This document shows positions 52,177 through 60,479 of a stretch of 64,000 nt of DNA, in pieces. A model generated the notes under the pieces. The model had not been told where the DNA came from, did not search any database, and saw only the letters and a list, made by a program, of their open reading frames with translations. The position numbers and the translations under genes are program-made. This stretch comes from CAZABG01 sp964483465. Its GTDB lineage: Bacteria; Chlamydiota; Chlamydiia; Chlamydiales; Parachlamydiaceae. The stretch spans positions 4,720 to 68,719 of the forward strand of contig CAZABG010000002.1 in NCBI GenBank assembly GCA_964483465.1, given 5' to 3'. Within the stretch, counting starts at the first letter, position 1, and the number at the start of each line of letters is the position of its first letter.

Positions 52177-53692
52177 TTTCTTTGTCCTTTTTCTGATTAC
52201 GATCGGATTGAGTCTTGGTACGTTTTTGCAAATTTTAGATACAGCGATCGCAAACGTTTCCATTCCCAATATCGCAGGGGATTTAGGCGTAAGTCCTAGC
52301 ACAGGAACCTGGGTAATTACTTCTTTTGCAATTAGCAACGCGGTCGTCTTGCCCCTAACGGGTTGGTTGTCGAGTTTATTTGGACAAGTACGTTTATTTG
52401 TTTGGTCGACAGGGCTCTTTACTTTCGCTTCTTTTTTATGCGGAATCGCATGGAGTTTTGAAGTTTTACTTATATTTAGAATTATTCAAGGAGCCGTTGC
52501 GGGTTGTTTAATACCTATATCGCAAGGTTTATTACTTAATAATTATCCTGAAAGTCAAAAGGGCCTCGCGCTCGGATTTTGGGCCATGATTGTGGTAGTG
52601 GCGCCAGTTATTGGACCCGTCCTTGGAGGTTATCTTACTGACAACTATGGATGGCCGTGGATTTTCTTCATCAACGTACCAATTGGTATTTTTTCTTGCT
52701 TTCTGGTTTGGAAATTTCTTGAAAATGAAAAAATCGATAATCCTTTGCCCATCGATTATATTGGACTTCTTCTAATTTTGATAGCGGTCGCAACCCTTCA
52801 GATTACTCTTGATAAAGGGCAGGAGTTAGATTGGTTCTCAAGTAATTTTATAAGAACAACGGCGATTATTTCATTTCTAGGCTTTGTTTATTTCTGTGTC
52901 TGGAATTATTACTCCAAATATCCTTTGGTAAATTTTGAATTTTTCACTTCGCGAAATTTTAATTATTCCCTATTGACCTGTTCGCTTGGGTTTATGGTAT
53001 TTTTTGGAACGACTGTGCTATTGCCCCTCTGGCTGCAAACTCAGCAAGGCTATACGGCATTTAAGGCAGGGGTAACCGTTACGCCGATCGCGATCATGCC
53101 GCTACTGCTTTCGCCAATAGTTGGAAAGTATATGGCTCATTTAGATCAGCGCTATCTTGTCAGTTTTAGCTTCTTCATGTTTTCGATCACTTTTTTCTGG
53201 TTATCGGGTTTAAATACCGATGTCGATATCGGTCACATCATTAAAATTCGTCTCGTACAAGGGCTTGGGCTTGCCTTCTTTTTCATCCCGCTCATTCAAA
53301 TTGGCCTATCGGAAATACCTAATAAGGAAATTTCGAGTTCCTCCGGCATCTATAACTTTATCCGTTTAACCATTGGGGGAGGAGTCGGAACCTCGATTTA
53401 CGTAACTCTTTGGGAGCGTCGTGAGATTTATCATCGGAGTGTGCTTGTCGATAACTTAACTCCATTTGATCCCACCTATCAAAGGGCATTCGAGATCGCA
53501 AAAGATCTTGGAGTGAGCGACCTCAAAGCTCAAGCGATTCTGGAAAGAGTTTTAGAGCAGCAATCGTATCTTCTTGCGGTTAACGACTGCTTTTATTTCT
53601 CTGCATGGCTATTTCTCGCCCTTATTCCACTTATTTGGTTGTCAAAGCCAATAAAAAGGGATGTAGAAAAGGCTGTAATAGCTTCAGAATGA
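52148..53692 (+). CDS. EmrB/QacA-family (DHA2) MFS drug exporter
   Basis: 514 residues with 14 predicted helices, the DHA2 plan. ILDTAIANVSIPNIAGDLGVS is motif D1 of 14-helix drug:H+ antiporters, TGWLSSLFG follows as motif A, and APVIGPVLGGYLTD is motif C of exporters. With the EmrA-like and TolC-like proteins it makes a complete tripartite pump that expels hydrophobic toxic compounds across both membranes. Terminal overlap of 29 bases with the upstream gene. Confidence 0.92.
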   Translation: MSTSSTPQHSFFVLFLITIGLSLGTFLQILDTAIANVSIPNIAGDLGVSPSTGTWVITSFAISNAVVLPLTGWLSSLFGQVRLFVWSTGLFTFASFLCGIAWSFEVLLIFRIIQGAVAGCLIPISQGLLLNNYPESQKGLALGFWAMIVVVAPVIGPVLGGYLTDNYGWPWIFFINVPIGIFSCFLVWKFLENEKIDNPLPIDYIGLLLILIAVATLQITLDKGQELDWFSSNFIRTTAIISFLGFVYFCVWNYYSKYPLVNFEFFTSRNFNYSLLTCSLGFMVFFGTTVLLPLWLQTQQGYTAFKAGVTVTPIAIMPLLLSPIVGKYMAHLDQRYLVSFSFFMFSITFFWLSGLNTDVDIGHIIKIRLVQGLGLAFFFIPLIQIGLSEIPNKEISSSSGIYNFIRLTIGGGVGTSIYVTLWERREIYHRSVLVDNLTPFDPTYQRAFEIAKDLGVSDLKAQAILERVLEQQSYLLAVNDCFYFSAWLFLALIPLIWLSKPIKRDVEKAVIASE

Positions 53693-53775
53693 AGTTAATA
53701 TATCGTTAATTGCAAAACCTCTTATAGATAATTATCTTTAATACATGTAATTTTAAAGTAACAGGAGGAATGGTT

Positions 53776-54210
53776 ATGGCTTCTGATAAAGCATGGGTCG
53801 TCGTCGCGAATAACGCTGAGGCTAAGATATATAAGGTTTCAAAATTTCCCAAACTTGAAGAGGTGGCCATGATGCGCAATACGCAAAGCCGTCTTCGAGA
53901 TCACGAACTCGTATCCGATCGTCCGGGTCGTAACTTCAGCAGGACAGGAACAAGACGCCATGCTTACGAATCTAAAACCGATCCTCAAGATCATGAATTT
54001 GACAAGTTTGCCCGTATGTTGGCGCGCCAGCTGCATAAAGCTTATGAGGATGGAGAGTATGGCAGATTATACCTCTTTTGCTCGCCAGAATTTCTTGGCA
54101 TATTGCGCCCTTACTTAAATGGCAGGCTGCCCATTAGGGGAGAGTACACAAAAGACCTTGTGAAACAAGATATAGAAAAAATCGAGCATCAGTTAACTGC
54201 TGTTGTTTGA
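53776..54210 (+). CDS. Host-attachment-type protein
   Basis: About 144 residues. KAWVVVANNAEAKIYKV resembles the start of the Host_attach family (bacterial proteins required for attachment to host cells), and LYLFCSPEFLGILRPYL resembles its C-terminal 'APPxxLGxLR' block. The central basic region (RPGRNFSRTGTRRHAYESKTDP) corresponds to the family's variable loop. The name comes from one plant-associated bacterium and may not describe function here. ATG 53776 is chosen for its seven-base spacing from AGGAGG; ATG 53770 is too close. Confidence 0.75.
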   Translation: MASDKAWVVVANNAEAKIYKVSKFPKLEEVAMMRNTQSRLRDHELVSDRPGRNFSRTGTRRHAYESKTDPQDHEFDKFARMLARQLHKAYEDGEYGRLYLFCSPEFLGILRPYLNGRLPIRGEYTKDLVKQDIEKIEHQLTAVV

Positions 54211-54223
54211 AAGAAGTCTAATA

Positions 54224-54322
54224 ATAAGAGATCAGTGAGAGGCTCGTTGTTCACATTTGAAACTTTTACAGAAATGTAATAGGGAAAATTTGAGAATAGC
54301 GAGTCTCTCACTGATCTCTTAT
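54224..54322. repeat. 23-bp inverted repeat with inner hairpin
   Basis: Arms 54224-54246 and 54300-54322 pair over 23 positions with a single wobble (ATAAGAGATCAGTGAGAGG...). The 53-base interior holds an ACATTT/AAATGT hairpin. It follows the previous gene by 13 bases and could terminate it, or be a small non-autonomous element. Confidence 0.7.
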
Positions 54323-54799
54323 ATCTTTAAAACAAAAGTAACTTCAATTTGGGTTAACTCGCTTTACCTCTTTTTTCGAAGGTCATTCTATTTTCTCTTT
54401 GTTCCCTCTACCCCTCTCTTTCTCCCCGTCTCTGTGTTATAAAGTAGATAATCATTGAAAATTTTGTGCATTTTAAACAACGAGCAGGTGTAAGACTAAG
54501 CCTTCCTATATCTCTACAAGCTTTAGCTTTGGTGATCCTGTAACAAAACAAATAATAAATTCTTGCATATGGCATTTGTTACTAAGGAGTAGCTGGATGA
54601 CCGTGTTCATCCTATATCTTTTGTTGTAAAAGGCATTTTAACAGGGTGTTCTCAAGCTAAAGCTTTCGGTGATCTTTTATTTGCCCTTAGAACACAGTGG
54701 GATACAACAAGAAAGTCGAAACAATTTCACTTTTCGAAGGTCTATTGACTTTACCAACTATAACTGGTATCATTATCATAATATCTATCGAGTTGTGCT
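54323..54799. other. Gene-poor stretch before hicA
   Basis: No convincing gene on either strand; the short ORFs lack coding character. A T/C-rich run lies at about 54365-54430. Two similar phrases, AGCTTTAGCTTTGGTGATC (near 54519) and AGCTAAAGCTTTCGGTGATC (near 54655), suggest an old duplication or decayed DNA. No clear promoter for hicAB is seen. Confidence 0.5.
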
Positions 54800-54988
54800 G
54801 TGCCGAGAAGCGGTAAAGATGTTGCTAAATTATTTTATGAAGCTGGATATGTTTTAGTGCAAGGTGGCAAGGGCAGCCATATGAAATTAAAGAAGGCTGG
54901 ACATCCTACTGTGATTATACCAAATCACAAGGAGCTGAAAAAAGGGCTTGAAAATGCTCTTATGAAACAATTAGAAAGCTTGAAATAA
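54800..54988 (+). CDS. hicA: HicA-type mRNA interferase toxin
   Basis: 62 residues from GTG, a normal HicA length. RSGKDVAKLFYEAGYVLVQGGKGSHMKL is the double-stranded-RNA-binding-like fold with the catalytic His in GKGSHxK. VIIPNHKELKKGLENALMKQL is the family end. HicA cleaves mRNA and is neutralised by HicB, encoded 18 bases downstream. No strong ribosome site is present, in keeping with low toxin expression. Confidence 0.9.
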   Translation: MPRSGKDVAKLFYEAGYVLVQGGKGSHMKLKKAGHPTVIIPNHKELKKGLENALMKQLESLK

Positions 54989-55006
54989 ATAATAGGAATT
55001 TATTTC

Positions 55007-55438
55007 GTGAAATATCACTTCAAAATTCATAAAGAAAAAGAAGGATTTTGGGCTCAGTGTTTAGAGTTGCAGGGTTGTGTTACCCAAGCCGATACTCTGG
55101 AAGAACTGGAACAAAATATGGAAGAAGCCTTGAATTTATATTTAGAAGAGCCAGAATCTTCTAAGGATATATATTCATTTCCTGATGAATCCATTCATTT
55201 ATCAAGAAATATTGTAGAAGTTCAAGTAGATCCTCAAATCGCGTTTGCTTTTTTAGTTAGGCAATTTAGATTAAAAAATGGACTTACACAAAAACAGGCA
55301 GCAAAAAAAATGGGATTTGATAATTTATATAGTTATCAAAGATTAGAATCCAAGAGATGCAATCCAAATTTGACGACACTTAAAAAAGTAAAAGAAATAT
55401 TTCCTGAATTTTCAATTGATTATACTTTAAGCATTTAA
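55007..55438 (+). CDS. hicB: HicB-type antitoxin with C-terminal XRE helix-turn-helix
   Basis: 143 residues from GTG. The N-terminal partial RNase H-like fold is FKIHKEKEGFWAQCLELQGCVTQADTLEELEQNMEEAL. The C-terminal ~55 residues form an XRE-type helix-turn-helix (LRQ-like FRLKNGLTQKQAAKKMGF, then YSYQRLES) that would bind the operon's own operator. Toxin-first order is usual for hicAB. Confidence 0.9.
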   Translation: MKYHFKIHKEKEGFWAQCLELQGCVTQADTLEELEQNMEEALNLYLEEPESSKDIYSFPDESIHLSRNIVEVQVDPQIAFAFLVRQFRLKNGLTQKQAAKKMGFDNLYSYQRLESKRCNPNLTTLKKVKEIFPEFSIDYTLSI

Positions 55439-55496
55439 TTTGAGATTTAAATAAGGCTTACCGTCACATCTTGTTTCTCATTATTACGTAATTAAA

Positions 55497-56270
55497 TTAA
55501 AAGTTCAGAGCAAGCGATACCGTATCCTGCGGAGCGACGGTCAGATTCAAATTGATACCCGCTTCTTCCAGGATGTTTTTAATTTTGGTAAGCGCTGTTT
55601 CATGCGTATTGCATTCAGAAGAAAGATGAGCGAGATAAACTTGCTTTAGTTTGTCGCAGGCGATTTCGCGTAAAAGCTCGCCGCAAGCAACATTTGAAAG
55701 GTGGCCGGTTCTGCCGAGCACACGCTGCTTATAAATCATAGGGCGAGAAGACGCGTGCACCATGGAAATTTCGTGATTGGATTCGATGTAGAGGTAGTCG
55801 CATTCGGTTAAGTTGTTTCGAACGCAGGAGGTAACATGTCCAAGGTCTGCGCAAACACCGATTTTGATGTTGTCCATTTTTAGAGTAAACGCGACCGGAT
55901 CGAGCGTGTCGTGCTGGACGGTAAAAGGATGGATTTCAATATCAAGATATTGAAAGGTTTCTCCTGTCGAGAAAATTTTAAATTTAGGGCAGTCGTGAAG
56001 GTATTCTACAATTCCTTTCGCCGTTTCGTGATTGGCAAAAACAGGAATGCCGTGTCTAAAGGCAAGTGTTTTTAAACCGGCGATATGGTCGGTATGCTCA
56101 TGGGTTATGAGAATGGCATCGATGTTTTTTATGCTCTCGCCGATCTGATTTAATTTTTCTTCTAGCGCTTTTGCGGAAATGCCGGCGTCGATAAGGATTT
56201 TAGCTTCGTCTGATGCGACAAAAATGCTGTTGCCTTTTGACCCTGAGGCGAGGGGGCAAAACTTTTTCAA
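55497..56270 (-). CDS. MBL-fold metallo-hydrolase, YycJ/WalJ-like
   Basis: About 257 residues. KKFCPLASGSKGNSIFV is the typical family start. ILITHEHTDHIAG is the metal-binding HxHxDH motif, and HLSSEC/GHLSNVACGEL supply later ligands. In Firmicutes, YycJ/WalJ is a 5'-3' exonuclease-like factor linked to cell division and repair. TTG 56270 is preferred because it overlaps the upstream stop as TTGA and gives the usual N-terminus; an earlier TTG at 56297 is possible. Pairing with ftsK matches Chlamydia. Confidence 0.88.
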   Translation of the reverse strand: MKKFCPLASGSKGNSIFVASDEAKILIDAGISAKALEEKLNQIGESIKNIDAILITHEHTDHIAGLKTLAFRHGIPVFANHETAKGIVEYLHDCPKFKIFSTGETFQYLDIEIHPFTVQHDTLDPVAFTLKMDNIKIGVCADLGHVTSCVRNNLTECDYLYIESNHEISMVHASSRPMIYKQRVLGRTGHLSNVACGELLREIACDKLKQVYLAHLSSECNTHETALTKIKNILEEAGINLNLTVAPQDTVSLALNF

Positions 56271-56446
56271 AGGGCCCTCTTGGGAGAAGTCAGGCAAACG
56301 AGTCCAAAAAATATGGACAAAGCTGAAAGCATATAGATGCCCTCTGCCGTTTGTTTCGTGTAAAAATCAGAAAAATATAAAAGTAAAGAGACGGTCGCTC
56401 CAAAACCAATAAACGCTTTTCCCATTATTTCAAGTCGCTTTTTCAA
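56267..56446 (-). CDS. Small membrane protein between ftsK and the MBL hydrolase
   Basis: 59 residues if the TTG overlapping the ftsK stop is used, 52 from ATG 56425. KAFIGFGATVSLLLYFSDFY and IYMLSALSIFFGLVCLTS form two hydrophobic helices with a short polar turn (TKQTAEG). It ends by overlapping the MBL start as TTGA. Tight coupling on both sides supports a real gene. No family recognised. Confidence 0.6.
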   Translation of the reverse strand: MKKRLEIMGKAFIGFGATVSLLLYFSDFYTKQTAEGIYMLSALSIFFGLVCLTSPKRAL

Positions 56447-58764
56447 TCGTAGTCTCCAAATAGGTCGTCGTCATTCTGTTTCGAGTTCATGCGGGGAACA
56501 AGGATCTTGCGTGCTTTTGCTCCCTCTTGCGGTCCCACGATTCCTCTTGCTTCAAGTTCATCAATGAGGGAAGCCGCTCTAGCATACCCAACTTTAAGTT
56601 TTCTTTGAAGAAAAGTTGTCGAAGCATTACCGGTCGATAGAACGGTTTCTTTTGCTTGATCGTAAAGCTCATCGGTCGGACCTGTATCATCGCGCGCTTC
56701 CATTTCAAAGGTGTGAAACGATTGGATAAGGTAGTTTGGCGGCGCCTGGTCTTGGCAAATCTTGATGACCGCGTTGATATCTTCGTCCCGAATATAGGCG
56801 CCTTGCGCGCGGATGAGATGAGAAGATCCGGGAGGAAGGAAAAGCATGTCCCCGTTGCCTAGAAGACATTCAGCGCCGATCTCATCAAGAATGATCTGGC
56901 TGTTGACGCGGCTTGCGACTTTAAACGCAATTCTAGTCGGGAAGTTTGCTTTGATAAGGCCTGTGATCACTTCACGCGAAGGGCGCTGAGTTGCAAGGAC
57001 TAAATGGATTCCAACCGCTCTTGCCATCTGGGCGATGCGAGCGATTGGGGTTTCAATATCGCTTGCAGACACCATCATCAGGTCGGCAAGCTCGTCAATA
57101 ATGCCGACAAAGTAGGGCATTGTTTCAGGAATAGGAATATCAAGGCTTTTTTCAAGAGCAAGATCGGGTTTTCTTGAATTGAAAGATTCGATATTACGAA
57201 TTCCAAGGAGTTTTAAAATTTCATAGCGCCTCTCCATCTCTTTTACGAGCCAGTTAAGGGCGAGGCACGCCTCTTTCGGCTCGGTAATAACAGGAGCGAG
57301 CATGTGGGGGAGTCTCGTGTAAGGTGTAAGCTCTACTTTTTTCGGATCAACCATTAATAAGCGGATCTGATCGGGGCGCGCGTTCATCACAATCGACATA
57401 ACGATCGTATTGATGCAAACCGATTTACCGGAACCGGTAGCTCCCGCAATAATGCAGTGGGGCATTTTGGTAAGGTCGCTAAAAACGTTTTCGCCGTTAA
57501 CGGCTTTTCCAAGAAGCACAGGTATTTTTAAACGGGTCGTTCCTTGCTGATAGGCAAGAAGCATTTCTTTAAAACTTACTTCCTGGGGTTGAGGATTCGG
57601 CACTTCAATCCCTACCGCAGCTTTTCCGGGAATAGGCGCGATAATCCGGATGGTTTTCGCCTCCATATTTAATGCGATGTCATCTTCAAGCGTTTTAATT
57701 TTTTGAACTTTAACCCCAACGGAAGGATGGACTTCAAATGAGGTAATGGTCGGGCCGCAGTTGATCTGGCCTACTTTGGCTTCGATACCAAAGCTAAAGA
57801 GCGTTTCTTCTAAAATTTCGGCTTGTCGGTTTAAGTTCTTTTCTAAGTTGGTGGAGTCAACTTTTTTAGGGCTTGTGAGTAGTTGAGCGGAAGGAAGCTC
57901 GTAGTTTTTTAGCTGCGAAACAGGAAGAGGTTTTTCCGCTTCTTTTGCAGGTCTTGTTTTTACTTCTTGAAGCTTTACTTCTTTAGGGGCAAGAACCACC
58001 TCTTTTTTAATCGGGGGAAGTTTGCGCTCCTTTTTGGGAGGTGCTTTTTCTTCTTCATCTTCCTCTTCGTCGTCCTCCTCTTCCTCCTCTTCCACTTTTT
58101 GCATACGGAGTTTCACTTCCCGTTTAATGACGGTAGATGAGGAAAGAGGGGTTGTGGTTTTGACTTCTACAATTGGTTTTTCGTTAAGCTTTGGCCAAGC
58201 CCAGGCCTCTTTTAACTTTTCATATACGGCAAGCGGAGAGATCTTGAAGAGAAGTAAGCAGCCTGCAAGCAGGGTAGAAAAAAAGAGGATAAAAACGCCG
58301 ACATGATTAAGCGTTCGGCTTAAATTGATGAAGGGGAGTTCTGTATATAAATAGTAGAGAACGGTTCCTCCCAAATGATCATGCGTCGTCAAAGCGGGAT
58401 AAAAAAGAAAACGGATAAAATTTTCTGTTTTAGGCATCTCCTGATCAACAATCGTGAGAAGCATTGAAGTCGATACCACAATCGCACACGCGTATAACGA
58501 TTTCAATTTGATCGAATTAACGGAGTTTCTAAAGAGAAGTCGAAACCCTATCCAGAAGATGAACGCTATAACGAGATAGCTTGATAAGCCAAGCAGTTTA
58601 TTAAGGATCCAGCCTAAGCTAAAGCCGATAAGCCCGAGCATGTTTTGACTTTTCGTGCTGTAGCTATAACTCAAGAGGCTTACAAAAGCCACAAGCGAAA
58701 ATGAAAGAAGATAAAGCCCTTTAATTTCAGGTCGGATCGGAGTGGTCGTTTTTTTTTTAGCCAT
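56443..58764 (-). CDS. ftsK: DNA translocase FtsK
   Basis: 773 residues. Four to five N-terminal membrane helices (about 15-175) anchor it at the septum. A linker holds an acidic run (EEEEEEDDEEEDEEE, near 225-240). The motor has CIIAGATGSGKSVCINTI (Walker A) and MPYFVGIIDELADLMM (Walker B), and LVLATQRPS is the family motif. The C-terminal winged-helix γ domain (TTFLQRKLKVGYARAASLIDELE) reads KOPS-like DNA signals. It pumps chromosome ends and activates Xer recombination at dif; xerC is also in the window. Confidence 0.95.
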   Translation of the reverse strand: MAKKKTTTPIRPEIKGLYLLSFSLVAFVSLLSYSYSTKSQNMLGLIGFSLGWILNKLLGLSSYLVIAFIFWIGFRLLFRNSVNSIKLKSLYACAIVVSTSMLLTIVDQEMPKTENFIRFLFYPALTTHDHLGGTVLYYLYTELPFINLSRTLNHVGVFILFFSTLLAGCLLLFKISPLAVYEKLKEAWAWPKLNEKPIVEVKTTTPLSSSTVIKREVKLRMQKVEEEEEEDDEEEDEEEKAPPKKERKLPPIKKEVVLAPKEVKLQEVKTRPAKEAEKPLPVSQLKNYELPSAQLLTSPKKVDSTNLEKNLNRQAEILEETLFSFGIEAKVGQINCGPTITSFEVHPSVGVKVQKIKTLEDDIALNMEAKTIRIIAPIPGKAAVGIEVPNPQPQEVSFKEMLLAYQQGTTRLKIPVLLGKAVNGENVFSDLTKMPHCIIAGATGSGKSVCINTIVMSIVMNARPDQIRLLMVDPKKVELTPYTRLPHMLAPVITEPKEACLALNWLVKEMERRYEILKLLGIRNIESFNSRKPDLALEKSLDIPIPETMPYFVGIIDELADLMMVSASDIETPIARIAQMARAVGIHLVLATQRPSREVITGLIKANFPTRIAFKVASRVNSQIILDEIGAECLLGNGDMLFLPPGSSHLIRAQGAYIRDEDINAVIKICQDQAPPNYLIQSFHTFEMEARDDTGPTDELYDQAKETVLSTGNASTTFLQRKLKVGYARAASLIDELEARGIVGPQEGAKARKILVPRMNSKQNDDDLFGDYD

Positions 58765-59512
58765 ATATATACAGTGTTACTAAACCTAAAATAAGGCAGT
58801 AGACTGCAAAGGGCAATAGATTCTTTTTAGAAACACAAATTAAAATCAAAAGCGCGGCGATTCCACTAACAAAGGAAATGAAGAAACCAATTGTAAGAGG
58901 CAGTATTCCTATTGGGGTTGAATTTGATTTTGTCGCAAGTTCAACGATAGAGCTGCCAAGAATGGCAATGATTCCTAAAAGAAATGAGAAGGAAATGGCA
59001 TCAGGCATTGGCCAGCCACGAAGGCGAGCGCCAGATATAGTCGATCCTGATCGGGAAACGCCTGGTAATAAGGCAAGCCCTTGAAAAATTCCAATAGTCA
59101 AAGCATCAAGAAGATAAGGTTTTTTATTTAACGGTTTGTCATAACCTTTTTTAGTTCCCCACCATAAAATAAAAGCGGTAATTAAGAAGAAATATCCAAG
59201 GAGATCAACGCGATCGAAAATAGCTTTAATGGGTTTTATGACTAAAACCAAAGGGAAAAGGGGGAGCGTCGCGACAAAGAGCTCAAGCATGCGGTTTTTG
59301 TCTTTAAGCGTCGCAATGACGTCTTTATGGAAGATCACTAAGATCGAGCATAAAGTACCTAGATGACAGATAACGTCAAAAAATATAAGGCCTTGTAAGT
59401 CTTTAAATCCCAGTAATTTCTGAATTAAAGTTAAGTGGCCGGACGAAGAAACGGGTAAGAATTCAGTGAAACCTTGAACAAGACCTAGTATCAGGGCTTC
59501 CAAATTATTCAT
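58757..59512 (-). CDS. uppP: Undecaprenyl-diphosphatase (BacA/UppP)
   Basis: 251 residues with about eight membrane helices. LGLVQGFTEFLPVSSSGHLTL is the first catalytic motif, and LLPGVSRSGSTISGARL is the second, with Arg and Ser. It recycles the lipid carrier for peptidoglycan and surface glycans. ATG 59512 begins the normal N-terminus; the longer frame (to 59560) would read through the tRNA gene. The start lies only six bases past the tRNA 3' end and lacks a Shine-Dalgarno. Confidence 0.93.
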   Translation of the reverse strand: MNNLEALILGLVQGFTEFLPVSSSGHLTLIQKLLGFKDLQGLIFFDVICHLGTLCSILVIFHKDVIATLKDKNRMLELFVATLPLFPLVLVIKPIKAIFDRVDLLGYFFLITAFILWWGTKKGYDKPLNKKPYLLDALTIGIFQGLALLPGVSRSGSTISGARLRGWPMPDAISFSFLLGIIAILGSSIVELATKSNSTPIGILPLTIGFFISFVSGIAALLILICVSKKNLLPFAVYCLILGLVTLYIYG

Positions 59513-59518
59513 ATGATG

Positions 59519-59593
59519 GGCGATCGACGGGGCTCGAACCCGCGACATTAGGATCCACAATCCTACGCTCTAACCAACTGAGCTACGATCGCC
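59519..59593 (-). tRNA. tRNA-His (anticodon GTG)
   Basis: Full cloverleaf. The acceptor is GCGATCG/CGATCGC, preceded by an encoded G-1 opposite C73, the special tRNA-His feature. T8 A9 and D stem GCTC follow. The anticodon stem TAGGA/TCCTA encloses loop TTGTGGA with anticodon GTG. The T arm is GGGTTCGAGCCCC-like. CCA is not fully encoded (only CA after C73). Confidence 0.95.
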
Positions 59594-59669
59594 AGAAAAC
59601 GACATATTTTTACCTTATTTTGACGATTGATGTCTAGTAAAAAAGTCCCTTTTGGCATTAAATGGAGGT

Positions 59670-60476
59670 ATGGACACCCATGTAAAGGATTATTTTCGGC
59701 AGTTTTCCGAAGAGCATCCCAGTGGGACATTTCATCATGTAATTCCGCTTCATGACGGCCCAGACCTAAACTGGAGCGATATTCACCGTAAAGTTCCCGC
59801 TTTGCCAAAAGGGTGGTATGAGCTAAGCCAGCTGCCTATTAACGATCGAATCGAGATGTTAAAATCCTTTTGGCTTATGAAAATGCCTTTTTGCCCCCAT
59901 TTCCTGGAAAGAATCGATCGCTTTTTTCAAAATATTGATGATATAGGCATATATCTTTATCAGGCAAAATATGACGATCCCTATCATGCCGAACTTGTTT
60001 ACAGTTTAAAGAATAATACAGGTTTTTTTAGAGGGGGGATACCTGCAACCGAGGATCAACTTTTAAGTTTACAAAAACTATTTCACGATACTATTCTTCC
60101 CGAAGATTATATGGCTTTTTTAAGCATCCATAATGGCTTTTCAAAAGCATCGGATACGGGGATTATCCCCGTTGAAAAAATGAATTCCAAATTTAAAGCC
60201 TTCCAAGACTCCTTTATTTCCGACACGATGCTTTTTACTCCAACGGGCGAGCCGGTCGATCCTAAAACCCTAATACCTTTTTATGAATCATTCGGAATGC
60301 CGTTTTATCAGTGTTTTTGGACGGAATGGTATCCTGAATCTGAAATGGGAAATGTTTACTATTCCGGGATAACCCAAACGATTTCAAGCGTCAAGTGCGC
60401 CGATCCCAATTCGGATAGCATGGCGTTCTATTCTTTCAGCAGTTGGCTAATGTTCTACCTAGAAACAATCACCTAA
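59670..60476 (+). CDS. SMI1/KNR4 (SUKH)-like domain protein
   Basis: About 268 residues. GIPATEDQLLSLQKLFHDTILPEDYMAFLSIHNGFSKASD is the SUKH core, with the 'LPxDYxxFLxxHNG' phrase. In bacteria SUKH proteins often act as immunity proteins to polymorphic toxins, and in yeast Smi1 regulates wall synthesis. No toxin gene is adjacent. The start is uncertain: ATG 59670 has GGAGG only one base away, and TTG 59652 is in frame upstream. It lies four bases before hprK and may share its transcript. Confidence 0.8.
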   Translation: MDTHVKDYFRQFSEEHPSGTFHHVIPLHDGPDLNWSDIHRKVPALPKGWYELSQLPINDRIEMLKSFWLMKMPFCPHFLERIDRFFQNIDDIGIYLYQAKYDDPYHAELVYSLKNNTGFFRGGIPATEDQLLSLQKLFHDTILPEDYMAFLSIHNGFSKASDTGIIPVEKMNSKFKAFQDSFISDTMLFTPTGEPVDPKTLIPFYESFGMPFYQCFWTEWYPESEMGNVYYSGITQTISSVKCADPNSDSMAFYSFSSWLMFYLETIT

Positions 60477-60479
60477 AAT

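Noticed and set aside
54257..54442. 61-codon ORF after the host-attachment-type gene
   Set aside because: It runs through the inverted repeat and a T/C-rich stretch, with no ribosome site or recognisable protein pattern.
54669..54857. 62-codon ORF overlapping hicA
   Set aside because: It overlaps hicA in another frame and lies mostly in decayed DNA.
58022..58306. Plus-strand ORF with a run of serines opposite ftsK
   Set aside because: The serine run is the complement of the FtsK acidic linker (GAG/GAA codons); not a gene.
59513..59560. Longer N-terminus of UppP
   Set aside because: It would translate the tRNA-His acceptor and T arm; family members begin at the Met encoded at 59512.
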